Source of the DNA: Burkholderiales bacterium
Lineage (GTDB): Bacteria; Pseudomonadota; Gammaproteobacteria; Burkholderiales; Nitrosomonadaceae
Length of the DNA stretch: 64,000 bases
Direction: 5' to 3'
Assembly (NCBI GenBank): GCA_015075225.1
Contig: JABTUQ010000003.1
Span: 124,001 to 188,000, forward strand
Part shown: positions 45,222 to 55,162 of the stretch, one piece after another
Numbering within the stretch: the stretch's first letter is position 1
Layout of the letters: each line of letters begins with the position of its first letter
Made by a program: the position numbers and the translations under genes
The notes under the pieces: generated by a model
What the model was told of the DNA's origin: nothing
The model's database searches: none
The model's input: only the letters and a program-made list of their open reading frames with translations

Positions 45222-45995
45222 ATGTTTGCGCACGAAACAACACATTTGGGTACGGCTTTCAAACAGTACTTCGAGGTTGTGCCAGCTGTTACTGAAGAAT
45301 TAAGGCAAGAAGCATATCGTATTCGCCATTCTGTTTATTGTGAGGATTTGCAATTTGAATCTCAGCAAGCTAATGGATTAGAGATGGATGAATACGACGA
45401 TTATTCCCTGCATCTGCTGATTCGCAGTATCAGTAGTGGCCTGTTTATTGGTTGCACCCGCATTGTTCGTCCTCTGCCAGGAGATGATGGTAAAGGTTTG
45501 CCATTTGAGAAAATCTGTGCTCAGACATTGGAGCGCTCTGTCATAGATCCATCAAAATTGCCCAGAGACAAGATTGCTGAAATTTCGCGTCTTGCGGTTA
45601 TTTCTGCGTATCGTCGTCGAAAGGGTGAGCAAAATAGTCCTATCAATATTTCAGAGCAAGATTTCGGAAATGAGCCAACTACTCGCTTTCCCTATATTCC
45701 ACTAGGTTTATATTATGGAACGGTTGAATTGGCGCGAATTTATAATATTGAAGTGCTTTTTATGCTCACAGAAGAACGTCTTGCCAATCATTTTAATAAG
45801 CTTGGATCCAGGCTGGAATTTATCGGGGCGCCAGTCGAGCATCATGGTTTACGCTTCCCTTCTATGATTGTGATTAGTCATCTTCTTGAAAATTTAAAGC
45901 CGATTATCCGCCCGCTGTACCAGGCTATTGCTGAAGATATTAAAGCCGGGCTGGAAGGAAAAAATCCGCAGAAAACAGAAACTCATCAGCCATAG
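45222..45995 (+). CDS. PEP-CTERM/exosortase system-associated acyltransferase
   Basis: 257 residues. The N-terminus FKQYFEVVPAVTEELRQEAYRIRHSVYCEDLQFE is the hallmark of the exosortase-associated acyltransferase family (TIGR03694 type), related to autoinducer synthases. Further motifs are FIGCTRIVRPLPGDDGKGLPFE, AEISRLAVISAYRRRKGE and a C-terminal LEFIGAPVEHHGLRFPSMI. Expected to make an N-acylated product from acyl-ACP or acyl-CoA. It follows the LolA-like gene by 115 bases, with ribosome site GAAGGA. Distinct from the FeeM-type enzyme at 30209, so the window encodes two acyltransferase types linked to the same kind of system. Confidence 0.9.
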   Translation: MFAHETTHLGTAFKQYFEVVPAVTEELRQEAYRIRHSVYCEDLQFESQQANGLEMDEYDDYSLHLLIRSISSGLFIGCTRIVRPLPGDDGKGLPFEKICAQTLERSVIDPSKLPRDKIAEISRLAVISAYRRRKGEQNSPINISEQDFGNEPTTRFPYIPLGLYYGTVELARIYNIEVLFMLTEERLANHFNKLGSRLEFIGAPVEHHGLRFPSMIVISHLLENLKPIIRPLYQAIAEDIKAGLEGKNPQKTETHQP

Positions 45996-46122
45996 GCGTT
46001 AACTGTAGCGCCAGTCTGTCCCGGCGCACCGCCGGGCTGCAACTCTCCGGTTCAACCACGACCTCCAATCCCGTTTTTCAGGAAACCAGCCCTGTCTTTG
46101 CATGTAATAAGAATGTCATGAG

Positions 46123-46139
46123 TGGCTGAAATAATGCTC
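46123..46139 (+). promoter_or_regulatory. Possible weak sigma-54 promoter before the porin
   Basis: TGGCTGAAATAATGCTC has GG and GC at sigma-54 spacing (46124-46125, 46136-46137) but matches the consensus less well than the two sites near 30.1 and 32.4 kb. If used, the leader would be about 45 bases. Confidence 0.35.
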
Positions 46140-46193
46140 CCGTTCTGATTCATTCCATCAAACGGATTTCTGTAAAAGGGGGGCAAGCAACAA

Positions 46194-47648
46194 ATGATAG
46201 AAAGGTTCAATACAACAACAATATGCAGCCTGGGGTTGGCTCTCGTTACATCCGGTTTTTCTCCGGCTGATGCGCAAGAGCTGATCTTGTACGTCGATAC
46301 TGTCACCAAACAGGTTTATACAGAAGCAGGTAAAAACAGGATCAAACTGGGTACTTTCCAGCAGGTACCAGAGTCATTTTCTTCTCCATCCCGGAGCAGC
46401 CCGGATACCGAATCTGCCCAGTTACCCGCCAGTGATGAGGAAACAGATATGGCGCAAGGAGAAGCAAAGTCCCGGGAGTACTCCGGCCAGCACGTGGCAA
46501 AGCCGGATATGCGGAAAAAACAGGAAGAAATCGTTGCATACAGCAACGAATCTTCGCCCCCAAAACCCAAGGAAGAAAAAAAATGGTATGAAAGGATTGG
46601 CATCAAGGGGTATACACAGTTCCGCTACGGCAAAAGTCTGTGGGGAGACCATGATGACGTATCCTACTGGCAGGACAAATCTGCCGGACCGGATAAATCA
46701 TCCTTCTTGATTAAAAGAGCACGCCTGGCTCTTTCCGGGGATATTACCGACCATCTCTATTTTTATTTACAGGCAGATCTTGCCAGCAGCCCTCACCTGA
46801 AAGACGCCTACGGTGATATTTCCTTCGACAAGGACAAGGAGTATCGGATCAGGTTTGGACAATCGAAGGTCCCTTTCGGCTTTGAAGGCCTGCAATCCAG
46901 CTCGGAGCGTCTCGCTCTTGACCGTACTGATGCGATGGACTGCTGTGACCGAGACATGGGTGCATTTTTCCTCTGGACCCCGACACATGTACAAAAACTG
47001 TTCAAGGCGGCGAAGCATTTGAAAGGTACGGGTGACTATGGCATGTTCGCTTTTGGTGCTTATGGCGGCCAGGGCCCTAATAATGTTGATCTGAATAACG
47101 GTGTACATTTTGCAGGCCGCTTCACTTACCCATTCCAGTTCGGGAATGGTCAGCTGATTGAAGCAGGTGTACAAGCCTATCACGGCCGTTTTGTTCCAAA
47201 ATTTGACAAAACCAGGATTACAGACGTGCCCGAAAGAGGCATCAAAGATGAGCGTATCGGACTGCATGCCGTACTTTATCCGCAACCTTTCGGACTGCAG
47301 GCCGAATGGAACTGGGGAAATGGTCCCAGCTTGAGTGATAATCGCAAAACGATTACCAATGCTTCTCTCAACGGCGGCTATGTTCAGGCAATGTATAAGT
47401 ACGATGGATTCCGTTGGGGAACCCTGCTCCCGTTCGTCAAATGGCAACGCTACAATGGTGCACTGAAATTCCAGGACAATGCCCCTCAGGACCGTGTAAG
47501 AGATTGGGAATTCGGGGTGGAATGGCAGATTTCTCCGGCGGTTGAACTTACAACGGTCTACCACATGATGAACCGCACCGACATAAAACATAATGGGCAG
47601 TACAAGGCTGACGTTCTGAGATTTCAGGTGCAATGGAATTATTTCTGA
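46194..47648 (+). CDS. OprO/OprP-family porin
   Basis: 484 residues. Signal peptide ends near SPADA. A charged, low-complexity stretch (about residues 60-125, rich in Ser, Glu, Lys) may form a coiled or linking segment, as in OprP relatives with N-terminal extensions. The barrel follows: YTQFRYGKSLWGD, FLIKRARLALSGDITDHLYFYLQADLAS, YRIRFGQSKVPFGFEGLQSSSERLALDR, ending VLRFQVQWNYF. Family proteins are phosphate- or anion-selective pores. A MITE-like repeat begins 2 bases after the stop. Link to the export system is by position only. Confidence 0.9.
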   Translation: MIERFNTTTICSLGLALVTSGFSPADAQELILYVDTVTKQVYTEAGKNRIKLGTFQQVPESFSSPSRSSPDTESAQLPASDEETDMAQGEAKSREYSGQHVAKPDMRKKQEEIVAYSNESSPPKPKEEKKWYERIGIKGYTQFRYGKSLWGDHDDVSYWQDKSAGPDKSSFLIKRARLALSGDITDHLYFYLQADLASSPHLKDAYGDISFDKDKEYRIRFGQSKVPFGFEGLQSSSERLALDRTDAMDCCDRDMGAFFLWTPTHVQKLFKAAKHLKGTGDYGMFAFGAYGGQGPNNVDLNNGVHFAGRFTYPFQFGNGQLIEAGVQAYHGRFVPKFDKTRITDVPERGIKDERIGLHAVLYPQPFGLQAEWNWGNGPSLSDNRKTITNASLNGGYVQAMYKYDGFRWGTLLPFVKWQRYNGALKFQDNAPQDRVRDWEFGVEWQISPAVELTTVYHMMNRTDIKHNGQYKADVLRFQVQWNYF

Positions 47649-47649
47649 G

Positions 47650-47788
47650 GAACCTTTGAAAAACCACCTGCGTTGTCATTTTTGCGTTAAAAATCGGTTC
47701 AAAATGCTCATTTATTATGTATAAATTTCGCTTTTTTGCCGATTTCTGCCTTGAACTGACTACCTCGCTGACGTTTTTCAGAGGCTCT
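47650..47788 (+). repeat. MITE-like repeat (copy D)
   Basis: Starts GAACCTTTGAAAAACCACCT and ends TGACGTTTTTCAGAGGCTC. It shares GCGTTGTCATTTTTGCGTTAAAAATCGG and GCCTTGAACTGACT with the other copies. Directly after the porin stop, where it may end transcription. Confidence 0.85.
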
Positions 47789-47795
47789 CTAAGTA

Positions 47796-47930
47796 GACAC
47801 TGATTTACTCTGCCATCACGAGAAGCGAAGCGACGTGACGATCAATAAGAAATTGATGAACATAAAAAAACGGATTGCTTCGCTTCGTTCTCAATGATTG
47901 TTTACGCTTAAATCAGCGCTTGCCTGATCT
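47796..47930. repeat. Palindromic repeat, second family
   Basis: Begins GACACTGATTTACTCTG and ends CTTAAATCAGCGCTTGCCTGA, with GAAGCGAAGCGACGTGACGAT and its near-complement ATTGCTTCGCTTCGTTCTCAATG in the middle. Together with copy D it fills the gap up to yajQ. No gene. Confidence 0.65.
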
Positions 47931-48025
47931 CCAGATCAAGGATCATGGCGGGGATGACAGGCAACATGCACTCCCGCCCAGCCTTTTCAAGAAAGAATAA
48001 TACGGGGTGCCGGTCACCGGATCAT

Positions 48026-48511
48026 TCAATCCCGGAAATTACGGAACTGTAACGGTTGTTCGGTAATACTGCTTTTCACCAGCTGAATAGCTTCCTGCAG
48101 GGAATCACGCTTGGCGCCGGTCACTCGCACCACCTCCCCCTGAATGCTGGCCTGGGCTTTGAGCTTGCTGTCCTTGATCAGCTTGACGATTTTTTTGGCA
48201 AGATCGCTTTCCACTCCGGTTTTAACCGTTACTTTTTGCTTGACCTTGTTGCCGCTGATTTTCTCGACTTGTCCTTTGTCCAGACAACGCACATCAATTT
48301 CCCGCTTGGTAAATTTGGTCATGAGAACATCCATGACCTGGCCAAGTTTGAATTCGTCATCCGCGAAGAGATGCAGTTCATAGTCGTTTTGTTCGGCTCG
48401 CGTATCCGAGCCCTTGAAATCAAAGCGGGTAGAAACTTCCTTGTTCAGCTGATCGACTGCATTGCGGATTTCCTGTTTATCCACTTCGGAAACAATATCA
48501 AATGAGGGCAT
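48026..48511 (-). CDS. yajQ: YajQ family nucleotide-binding protein
   Basis: 161 residues beginning [21 protein letters not shown] and ending [13 protein letters not shown], full-length for the family. Two ferredoxin-like domains; YajQ-type proteins bind tRNA or cyclic di-GMP and can act as effectors. The c-di-GMP enzyme at 5.6-9 kb is a possible source of its ligand, though this is inference. It is a single-gene unit. Confidence 0.95.
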   Translation of the reverse strand: MPSFDIVSEVDKQEIRNAVDQLNKEVSTRFDFKGSDTRAEQNDYELHLFADDEFKLGQVMDVLMTKFTKREIDVRCLDKGQVEKISGNKVKQKVTVKTGVESDLAKKIVKLIKDSKLKAQASIQGEVVRVTGAKRDSLQEAIQLVKSSITEQPLQFRNFRD

Positions 48512-48700
48512 CGTTTTTCCTGTTTGAGTAAGAATGGAATGTCAGCATTATAGGTCTTGCAATTGGTATCCGTCACACCTGTAATCATCAGCAGAGTTTC
48601 AGCCAATCAGCATAAACAGACAGGAAAAACCAATGTTTTCCTGCTGGTTGCTGCTGTGGGATGGTTTACAATTCCTTGCATTGTTTTGTGCGAGGGAATC

Positions 48701-49810
48701 ATGCAGAAAAAAATCTATCTCATTGCCGGTGCGCGGCCCAATTTCATGAAAATCGCACCTATCGTTCGTGCCTTGCAGCAGCAGGACAAACTGGTTTATA
48801 AAATCGTCCATACCGGCCAGCATTACGATCGGGAGATGAATGATGTTTTTTTCGAGGAGCTGGGTATCCCGCAGCCGGATATTTTCATGGCGGCCGGGGG
48901 GGGCAGCCATTCGCAGCAGACGGCTAAAATCATGGTGGCTTTCGAGGAATACTGCCAGGCGGAACGTCCGGATGCAGTGCTGGTGGTTGGCGATGTCAAT
49001 TCAACATTGGCTTGTTCCATCGTGGCCAAAAAACTGCATATCCCGGTTGCGCATGTTGAAGCGGGGCTGCGCAGCGGCGATATGTGCATGCCGGAGGAAA
49101 TCAATCGTCTGGTGACAGACAGCATTACTGATTGGTTTTTCGTTACCGAGCCAAGTGGACAGCAGCATTTGCTGCGGGAAGGAAAACCGGCATCCGCGAT
49201 TCATTACGTTGGTCATGTGATGGTGGACAACCTGCTTTATCAGGTGGAAAAACTGGCTCAGGCCGGTACCTCCGGCTTTGAGACCGATCCACTCAAGAAA
49301 TCATTGAGTGCCCGACCGTATGGCGTGGTGACGCTGCACCGGCCCAGTAATGTGGATAATCCGGAAATGCTTGCGCGCATTGGGCAGACGCTGAAACAAA
49401 TTGCCACACAGCTCCCGCTGGTTTTTCCGGCGCATCCGCGCACGCAAAATAATCTGAAGAAATTCAATATTGATCTTGGTCCGGATATTACTGTAATGGG
49501 CCCACAGGCTTACATGCCATTTCTTCATCTATGGAAAGATGCCAAACTGGTGTTGACCGATAGCGGCGGTTTGCAGGAAGAAACCACGGCGCTGGGGGTG
49601 CCCTGCATTACCATCCGGGAAAATACCGAGCGGCCTGTTACAGTGGATGAAGGCAGCAATACGCTGGCAGGAACCGATCCGGCGCGCATACTGGCTGCAG
49701 TTGACAATATTCTGCAAGGACGCGGCAAACAGGGACGCCGGCCGCATCTGTGGGATGGCAACGCTGCTCGTCGCATTGTGGAAACGCTCACCCGGGCGCT
49801 GCATTCCTGA
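48701..49810 (+). CDS. wecB: UDP-N-acetylglucosamine 2-epimerase (non-hydrolysing)
   Basis: 369 residues from ATG 48701 with GAGGGA upstream (a longer frame to 48557 is not conserved). Motifs: IYLIAGARPNFMKIAPI, VHTGQHYDREMNDVFFEELGI, VAHVEAGLRSGDMCMPEEINR, VTLHRPSNVDN, LTDSGGLQEETTALGVPCITIRENTERP, typical of WecB. It converts UDP-GlcNAc to UDP-ManNAc for surface polysaccharides. manC follows after 21 bases, so the two form a nucleotide-sugar operon. Confidence 0.94.
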   Translation: MQKKIYLIAGARPNFMKIAPIVRALQQQDKLVYKIVHTGQHYDREMNDVFFEELGIPQPDIFMAAGGGSHSQQTAKIMVAFEEYCQAERPDAVLVVGDVNSTLACSIVAKKLHIPVAHVEAGLRSGDMCMPEEINRLVTDSITDWFFVTEPSGQQHLLREGKPASAIHYVGHVMVDNLLYQVEKLAQAGTSGFETDPLKKSLSARPYGVVTLHRPSNVDNPEMLARIGQTLKQIATQLPLVFPAHPRTQNNLKKFNIDLGPDITVMGPQAYMPFLHLWKDAKLVLTDSGGLQEETTALGVPCITIRENTERPVTVDEGSNTLAGTDPARILAAVDNILQGRGKQGRRPHLWDGNAARRIVETLTRALHS

Positions 49811-49831
49811 AATACCACCCGATTGATATAT

Positions 49832-51281
49832 ATGAACCAGACACTTACACCAGTCATTCTTTCCGGCGGCTCGGGCACACGGCTGTGGCCACTTTCACGC
49901 CAGCAATATCCCAAACAGTTGCTGCCTTTGGTCAATCAGTATTCGCTGCTGCAGGAGACAGCACGCCGTCTGGATGGACTGGATGATATTTCTGTTCAGT
50001 CCCCCATTATTGTCAGCAACGAAGAATACCGTTTTGTGATTGCGGAACAGCTACGGGTGCTGGGCAAGACCGGCAAGATCATTCTCGAACCTTTTGGGCG
50101 CAATACGGCGCCTGCTTTGACAATTGCCGCACTGGCAGCCATGCAGGGCGGTAATGATCCGATTTTGCTGGTGATGCCATCCGACCATGTCATTACAGAT
50201 ATTTCTGCTTTCCAGGAAGCCGTGCATAAGGGAATGTCACTGGCTGAAAATGGCATGCTGGTTACTTTCGGCATTACACCGGATACACCTGAAACCGGTT
50301 ATGGCTATATCCAGTACGGTAGCATGCTACATGAACCGGGTACTTTCCGGATCGCGCGCTTTGTCGAAAAACCGGATCTGGCCACGGCGCAGAGTTATCT
50401 GGAAGAAGGTTCCTATCTCTGGAATAGCGGCATGTTCATGATGCGCGCCTCGATCTGGCTGGAAGCGATTGAAATCTGCCGCCGGGATATGCTCGACGCT
50501 TGCCGTGCTGCATGGCAGCCGGGTTCAGTTGATGGTGATTTTTACCGGATCGACAAAACCGCATTTGCCGCATGTCCTGGTGATTCGATTGATTACGCTG
50601 TGATGGAGCCACTGTCCGCGCACCTGGATACATTGCCGCCGGGTGCCATCATCCCGCTCTCGGCAGGGTGGTCGGATATCGGGGCGTGGGATGCGCTGGC
50701 GCACCTTGCCCAAGGATGAATCAGGCAATGTGGTGCGCGGCGATGTGTTGCTGCATGAGTGCCACGATACCCTGGCATTTTCCGAAAACAGGCTGGTTGC
50801 GTGCATTGGTGTGGAAAATGTGGTGATCGTGGAGACTTCCGACGCGGTTCTGGTCGCACATCAGGATAAAACACAGGAGGTCAAACACATTGTTGACTTG
50901 CTGAAAAAGCGGAACCGCCCGGAGATCCGCGCGCATCGCAAGATCTACCGTCCCTGGGGCTGGTACGATTCGGTCGATATGGGAGAGCGTTTCCAGGTCA
51001 AGCGGATCGTGGTCAATCCCGGTGCCGCACTGTCATTACAAATGCATCATCATCGTGCCGAACACTGGATCGTGGTACGGGGCACTGCCCAGGTGACCCG
51101 AGCAGACAAGACCTTTCTGGTCAGCGAGAATGAATCCACCTTTATTCCGCTGGGTACGCCGCATCGGCTGGAGAATCCGGGGCGCGTGCCGCTGGAAATG
51201 ATCGAAGTCCAGTCCGGTTCTTATCTGGGAGAGGATGATATCGTCCGGTTTGAAGACAAATATGGCCGGAAGGAAAATTAG
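49832..51281 (+). pseudogene. manC: Mannose-1-phosphate guanylyltransferase/mannose-6-phosphate isomerase, single frameshift
   Basis: The first frame (49832-50719) is the guanylyltransferase domain: VILSGGSGTRLWPLSRQQYPKQ, EPFGRNTAPA, MPSDHVI, FVEKPD, YLWNSGMFMMRA, SIDYAVME, GWSDIGAWDAL. It ends LAHLAQG-stop, while another frame (open from 50643 to 51281) continues as KDESGNVVRGDVLLHECHDT and the cupin isomerase domain (KIYRPWGWYDSVDMGERFQVKRI, QMHHHRAEHWIVV, FIPLGTPHRLENPG). Removing one C from the CCC at about 50709-50711 restores one protein of about 482 residues. The lesion may be a sequencing error; if real, the two halves could still work separately as both domains are complete. Confidence 0.88.
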
Positions 51282-51388
51282 CAAAACAGCTTCCTGAATG
51301 CAGGGGAGGCCAGAACCACAACAGGGAAATTGCGTTGTCAGTCAAGTATAATGGCGCTTTTCAAGATTTTATTCCAGGGAGGGAAACT

Positions 51389-51730
51389 ATGCCGATCTAT
51401 GAGTATGCCTGCCATGCATGTGGACTGGAGAAAGAGCATCTGCAAAAAATGAGTGATGCGCCGATCGCAAATTGTCCGGCCTGTGGTAGCAGCGATTATG
51501 TCAAAAAGGTGTCTGCTGCCGGTTTTCAACTAAAGGGAACCGGGTGGTACGTTACCGATTTCAGAAACAAGGATGCTGGTAAATCCGGTTCCAGAACCGG
51601 GGGTGGATCCGGCAAGGATACGGCTGGCTCTGAAAAATCAACGGCAAGCACTGCAGCGGATACCTCTGCGGCGACAGTGCCGGCATCCGCCGCTGCATCA
51701 TCCTCTTCTCCTGCTTCTTCAGCGGATTAA
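51389..51730 (+). CDS. FmdB family zinc-ribbon protein
   Basis: 113 residues: MPIYEYACHACGLEKEHLQKMS with CxxC and CPACGSSDYVKKVSAAGF with the second CxxC, making a zinc ribbon. The C-terminus is a Ser/Ala-rich low-complexity tail. Function unknown, perhaps regulatory. Preceded by a strong AGGGAGGG. It lies before aspS, as in many betaproteobacteria. Confidence 0.9.
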   Translation: MPIYEYACHACGLEKEHLQKMSDAPIANCPACGSSDYVKKVSAAGFQLKGTGWYVTDFRNKDAGKSGSRTGGGSGKDTAGSEKSTASTAADTSAATVPASAAASSSSPASSAD

Positions 51731-51782
51731 TGCATATACCCTGACCGATTTTTTTTACATTTAATCAACACCAACGTTACTT

Positions 51783-53564
51783 ATGCGTACTGACTATTGC
51801 GGCGCCATCAATACCCGCCATCTGGATAGAACTATTACATTATGCGGCTGGGTGCATCGCCGGCGTGATCATGGTGGGGTCATTTTCATCGATCTGCGTG
51901 ACCGCGAAGGGATCGTCCAGATCGTTTGCGATCCTGACAATGTGGCCGCTTTCCGGGTTGCCGAAAAAATCCGCAGCGAGTTCGTGCTCGAAATTACCGG
52001 CACGGTACGTCATCGCCCGGAAGGTACCATCAACCGGGGCATACTCAGCGGGGAGATCGAGGTGCTGGTCAATACCATCGAAATTCTGAATGCTTCGCTT
52101 ACTCCTCCTTTCCAGATGGATGACGACAATCTGAGCGAGGCGGTGCGGCTGGAATATCGCTATCTGGATTTGCGCCGTCCGGCGATGCAGCGCAACATCC
52201 GCCTGCGGCATCAAGTCACTATGGCAGTGCGCACTTTTCTTGATCAACATGGTTTTATCGATGTGGAAACGCCGATGCTGACCAAATCCACGCCGGAAGG
52301 TGCTCGCGATTATCTGGTGCCTTCGCGTGTCAATGCCGGTCATTTTTTCGCATTGCCGCAATCGCCGCAATTATTCAAGCAATTGTTGATGGTGTCCGGT
52401 TTCGACCGGTATTACCAGATTACCCGTTGTTTCCGGGATGAGGATTTGCGCGCCGATCGCCAGCCCGAATTCACTCAGATCGATATTGAAACTTCCTTCC
52501 TCACGGAAAACGAAATCATGGGCATGATGGAGGACATGATCCGCCGTCTGTTTGCGGCTGTGATCAATGTCAAACTGCCCGATCCATTCCCTCGCCTCAG
52601 TTATGCGGATGCAATGTTTTATTACGGATCGGACAAACCCGATTTGCGTGTGCCACTGGTGTTGACGGAATTGACAGATCTGATGGCGGATGTACCTTTC
52701 CAGGTATTCCGTGATGCCGCGCAAAAAACAGGGGGGCGGGTGGCCGCGCTGCGCGTTCCGGGTGGCGGAGAACTGTCCCGCAAGGAAATCGACGAATATA
52801 CTCAGTTTGTCGGGATTTACGGAGCAAAAGGGTTGGCGTATATCAAGATCAATGATCTGGCCAAAGGGATGGAAGGGTTGCAATCTCCCATTCTGAAATT
52901 TCTGCCCGAACCCGTTGTTCAGTCCATACTCGAACGCACCCAGGCACAAAATGGTGATCTGGTGTTTTTTGGTGCGGACAAGGCCAAAATTGTTAACGAT
53001 GCATTGGGCGCATTACGGATCAAGGTCGGGCATGAACGCGGACTGGCCGAAAAATCCTGGAAGCCATTATGGGTGGTGGATTTCCCGATGTTTGAATGGG
53101 ATGAAGAAGAAAAACGCTGGCAGGCTCTGCATCACCCTTTCACCTCCCCCAGTCAGGGGCATGAGGATTTTCTGGTGAACGACCCGGCCAAGGCGCTCTC
53201 CAGAGCGTATGACATGGTGTTGAACGGTATGGAAATCGGTGGAGGATCGATCCGTATTCACCAGAAGGATGTACAAAGCAAGGTATTCCAGGCACTGAAC
53301 ATATCGGATGAGGAAGCAAAACTCAAATTTGGCTTTCTGCTGGATGCTTTGCAATATGGTGCGCCTCCGCATGGGGGTATTGCCTTTGGTCTTGACCGGA
53401 TCGTAGCCATGATGACCGGAACGGATTCCATCCGCGATGTGATTGCTTTCCCCAAGACGCAGCGTGCCCAGTGCTTGCTGACGCAGGCACCTAGTTCTGT
53501 CGAGGAGAAACAGTTGCGGGAATTGCATATCCGGCTGCGTAAGACCGAAACCACACACAGTTGA
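51783..53564 (+). CDS. aspS: Aspartyl-tRNA synthetase
   Basis: 593 residues, bacterial-length AspRS. The N-terminal OB fold ([24 protein letters not shown]) precedes the class II core: motif 2 [22 protein letters not shown], the large bacterial GAD insert, and motif 3 [15 protein letters not shown]. Charges tRNA-Asp (and probably tRNA-Asn, discriminating or not). No odd features. Confidence 0.97.
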   Translation: MRTDYCGAINTRHLDRTITLCGWVHRRRDHGGVIFIDLRDREGIVQIVCDPDNVAAFRVAEKIRSEFVLEITGTVRHRPEGTINRGILSGEIEVLVNTIEILNASLTPPFQMDDDNLSEAVRLEYRYLDLRRPAMQRNIRLRHQVTMAVRTFLDQHGFIDVETPMLTKSTPEGARDYLVPSRVNAGHFFALPQSPQLFKQLLMVSGFDRYYQITRCFRDEDLRADRQPEFTQIDIETSFLTENEIMGMMEDMIRRLFAAVINVKLPDPFPRLSYADAMFYYGSDKPDLRVPLVLTELTDLMADVPFQVFRDAAQKTGGRVAALRVPGGGELSRKEIDEYTQFVGIYGAKGLAYIKINDLAKGMEGLQSPILKFLPEPVVQSILERTQAQNGDLVFFGADKAKIVNDALGALRIKVGHERGLAEKSWKPLWVVDFPMFEWDEEEKRWQALHHPFTSPSQGHEDFLVNDPAKALSRAYDMVLNGMEIGGGSIRIHQKDVQSKVFQALNISDEEAKLKFGFLLDALQYGAPPHGGIAFGLDRIVAMMTGTDSIRDVIAFPKTQRAQCLLTQAPSSVEEKQLRELHIRLRKTETTHS

Positions 53565-53577
53565 CCGGGATTCCCTG

Positions 53578-54024
53578 TTGCCAACCTACAAACTGCCTGT
53601 ATCCGTGCTGGTTGTGATTCACACAGCCGATTTCCAGATATTGCTGCTGGAGCGTGCTGATCACCCGGGGTACTGGCAGTCTGTTACCGGTAGTCAGGAT
53701 CCCGGGGAAACGCTGCAGCAAACAGCAGTGCGCGAAATTCGGGAAGAAACCGGCTTGAATGCTGCCGATTATGATTTATCCAACTGGCAAATCCAGAATC
53801 GTTACGAGATCTATGAGGAATGGAGCTGGCGTTATCCACCGGGCACTGTTTACAACATTGAACATGTATTTGGCTTGATGTTGCCGAAAACCATGCCGAT
53901 TACAGTTTCACCCCGTGAGCACCTGGACTATATCTGGTTACCGTGGCAGGAGGCGGCTGATAAGGTGTTTTCCTCCAGCAATGCACACGCTATCCGTTTG
54001 CTTGCAAACGAGCAGAAACTATAA
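53578..54024 (+). CDS. nudB: Dihydroneopterin triphosphate diphosphatase
   Basis: 148 residues from TTG 53578. The Nudix box is GSQDPGETLQQTAVREIREETGL. YKLPVSVLVVIHT and the WSWRYPPGTVYNIEHVFGL segment fit NudB, which removes diphosphate from dihydroneopterin triphosphate in folate synthesis. It follows aspS by 13 bases, the usual order in these bacteria. Confidence 0.9.
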   Translation: MPTYKLPVSVLVVIHTADFQILLLERADHPGYWQSVTGSQDPGETLQQTAVREIREETGLNAADYDLSNWQIQNRYEIYEEWSWRYPPGTVYNIEHVFGLMLPKTMPITVSPREHLDYIWLPWQEAADKVFSSSNAHAIRLLANEQKL

Positions 54025-54105
54025 AACACACAGGATGTGGGTGATTGCAGCGGAAACAGAAGGGAAAACCGGGAACGATACAAATACCAGAAGAAGCTTG
54101 TCTTC

Positions 54106-54182
54106 TGGTAGGCGCGATTGGACTCGAACCAACGACCCCCACCATGTCAAGGTGGTGCTCTAACCAGCTGAGCTACGCGCCT
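54106..54182 (-). tRNA. tRNA-Val (GAC)
   Basis: On the minus strand AGGCGCG pairs with CGCGCCT (7 bp acceptor), followed by D arm GCTCAGCTGGTTAGAGC, anticodon stem CCACC/GGTGG with loop TTGACAT (anticodon GAC), variable loop GGGTC, and T arm GTTGG-TTCGAGT-CCAAT. The 3' ACCA is encoded. A hairpin (ACCAGAAGA/TTCTTCTGGT) follows the 3' end at 54087-54109 and may be a terminator. Confidence 0.95.
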
Positions 54183-54316
54183 GAAGAAAACTGGATTCTA
54201 ACTGAAACAAAGACTGGCTTCAAATTTATTCATATATCCGGTTATGACAATGATTATCCCGGGGGGCATAGCATTTCCCTGTTAAAATACGCAAAAATTT
54301 CAATGAATCCAACATT

Positions 54317-54922
54317 ATGAGTTGCCTGTTTGTAATCAGCGCACCTTCTGGTGCCGGTAAAACCAGCGTGATCCGCACACTTCTGCAGTCGGATGTTAAT
54401 GTAACCCTCTCGATTTCTCATACCACCCGCCCACCCAGGTGGGATGAGCAAAATAGCCGTGATTATTTTTTTGTTGATCACGTCGCATTCAAGGAGATGC
54501 AGGCGCACGGCGAATTTCTGGAGAGTGCCGAGGTTTACGGCAATCTTTACGGTACCTCGCGCAAGTGGATAGAAGAAACCATGGCTGCGGAACAGGATGT
54601 ATTGCTGGAAATCGATTGCCAGGGTGCGCAACAGGTACGCACACTTTATCCGCAAGCGATCTCCATATTTATTCTGCCTCCTTCCATGGAAGCACTAAAA
54701 CAGCGCCTGGAGCAACGTGGCCAGGATGAAAGTAAAGTTGTTGAACGGCGTTTATCCGCTGCACACGATGAGATCAGTCATCTGAACAGATTTGATTATG
54801 TGGTCGTCAATCATGAGCTGGCTATGGCAGCACAGGAAATCGCCTGCATCATTCGCGCAGAACGACTGAGAACCATGCGCCAGCTAGTTAGGCAACGTTT
54901 ATTGATTGCCGAATTTTCCTGA
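54317..54922 (+). CDS. gmk: Guanylate kinase
   Basis: 201 residues. P-loop ISAPSGAGKTSVIR, then SHTTRPPRWDEQNSRDYFFVD, EVYGNLYGTS, VLLEIDCQGAQQVR, and FILPPSMEALKQRL. Converts GMP to GDP. Followed by rpoZ as in most proteobacteria. Confidence 0.97.
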   Translation: MSCLFVISAPSGAGKTSVIRTLLQSDVNVTLSISHTTRPPRWDEQNSRDYFFVDHVAFKEMQAHGEFLESAEVYGNLYGTSRKWIEETMAAEQDVLLEIDCQGAQQVRTLYPQAISIFILPPSMEALKQRLEQRGQDESKVVERRLSAAHDEISHLNRFDYVVVNHELAMAAQEIACIIRAERLRTMRQLVRQRLLIAEFS

Positions 54923-54958
54923 TTTTTTGTTACAAATTCTTACTGGAGTGATTTTCAT

Positions 54959-55162
54959 ATGGCACGTATTACGGTGGATGATTGTCTCGAAGTTATCCCA
55001 AATCGTTTCAACATGACACTGACTGCTACTGTACGCGCAAGGCAGATATCGGTTGGCTCAACCCCGATGGTTGACCCTGGGCGTGATAAGCCGATTGTCA
55101 TTGCCCTGCGTGAACTGGCACAAAAAAAATATGGTGAAGAAATACTGAATACCGTTCGCTAG
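54959..55162 (+). CDS. rpoZ: RNA polymerase omega subunit
   Basis: 67 residues: [30 protein letters not shown], the omega signature. It assists RNA polymerase assembly. Follows gmk by 36 bases. The usual next gene, spoT, is absent here; a small lipoprotein gene follows instead. Confidence 0.96.
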   Translation: MARITVDDCLEVIPNRFNMTLTATVRARQISVGSTPMVDPGRDKPIVIALRELAQKKYGEEILNTVR

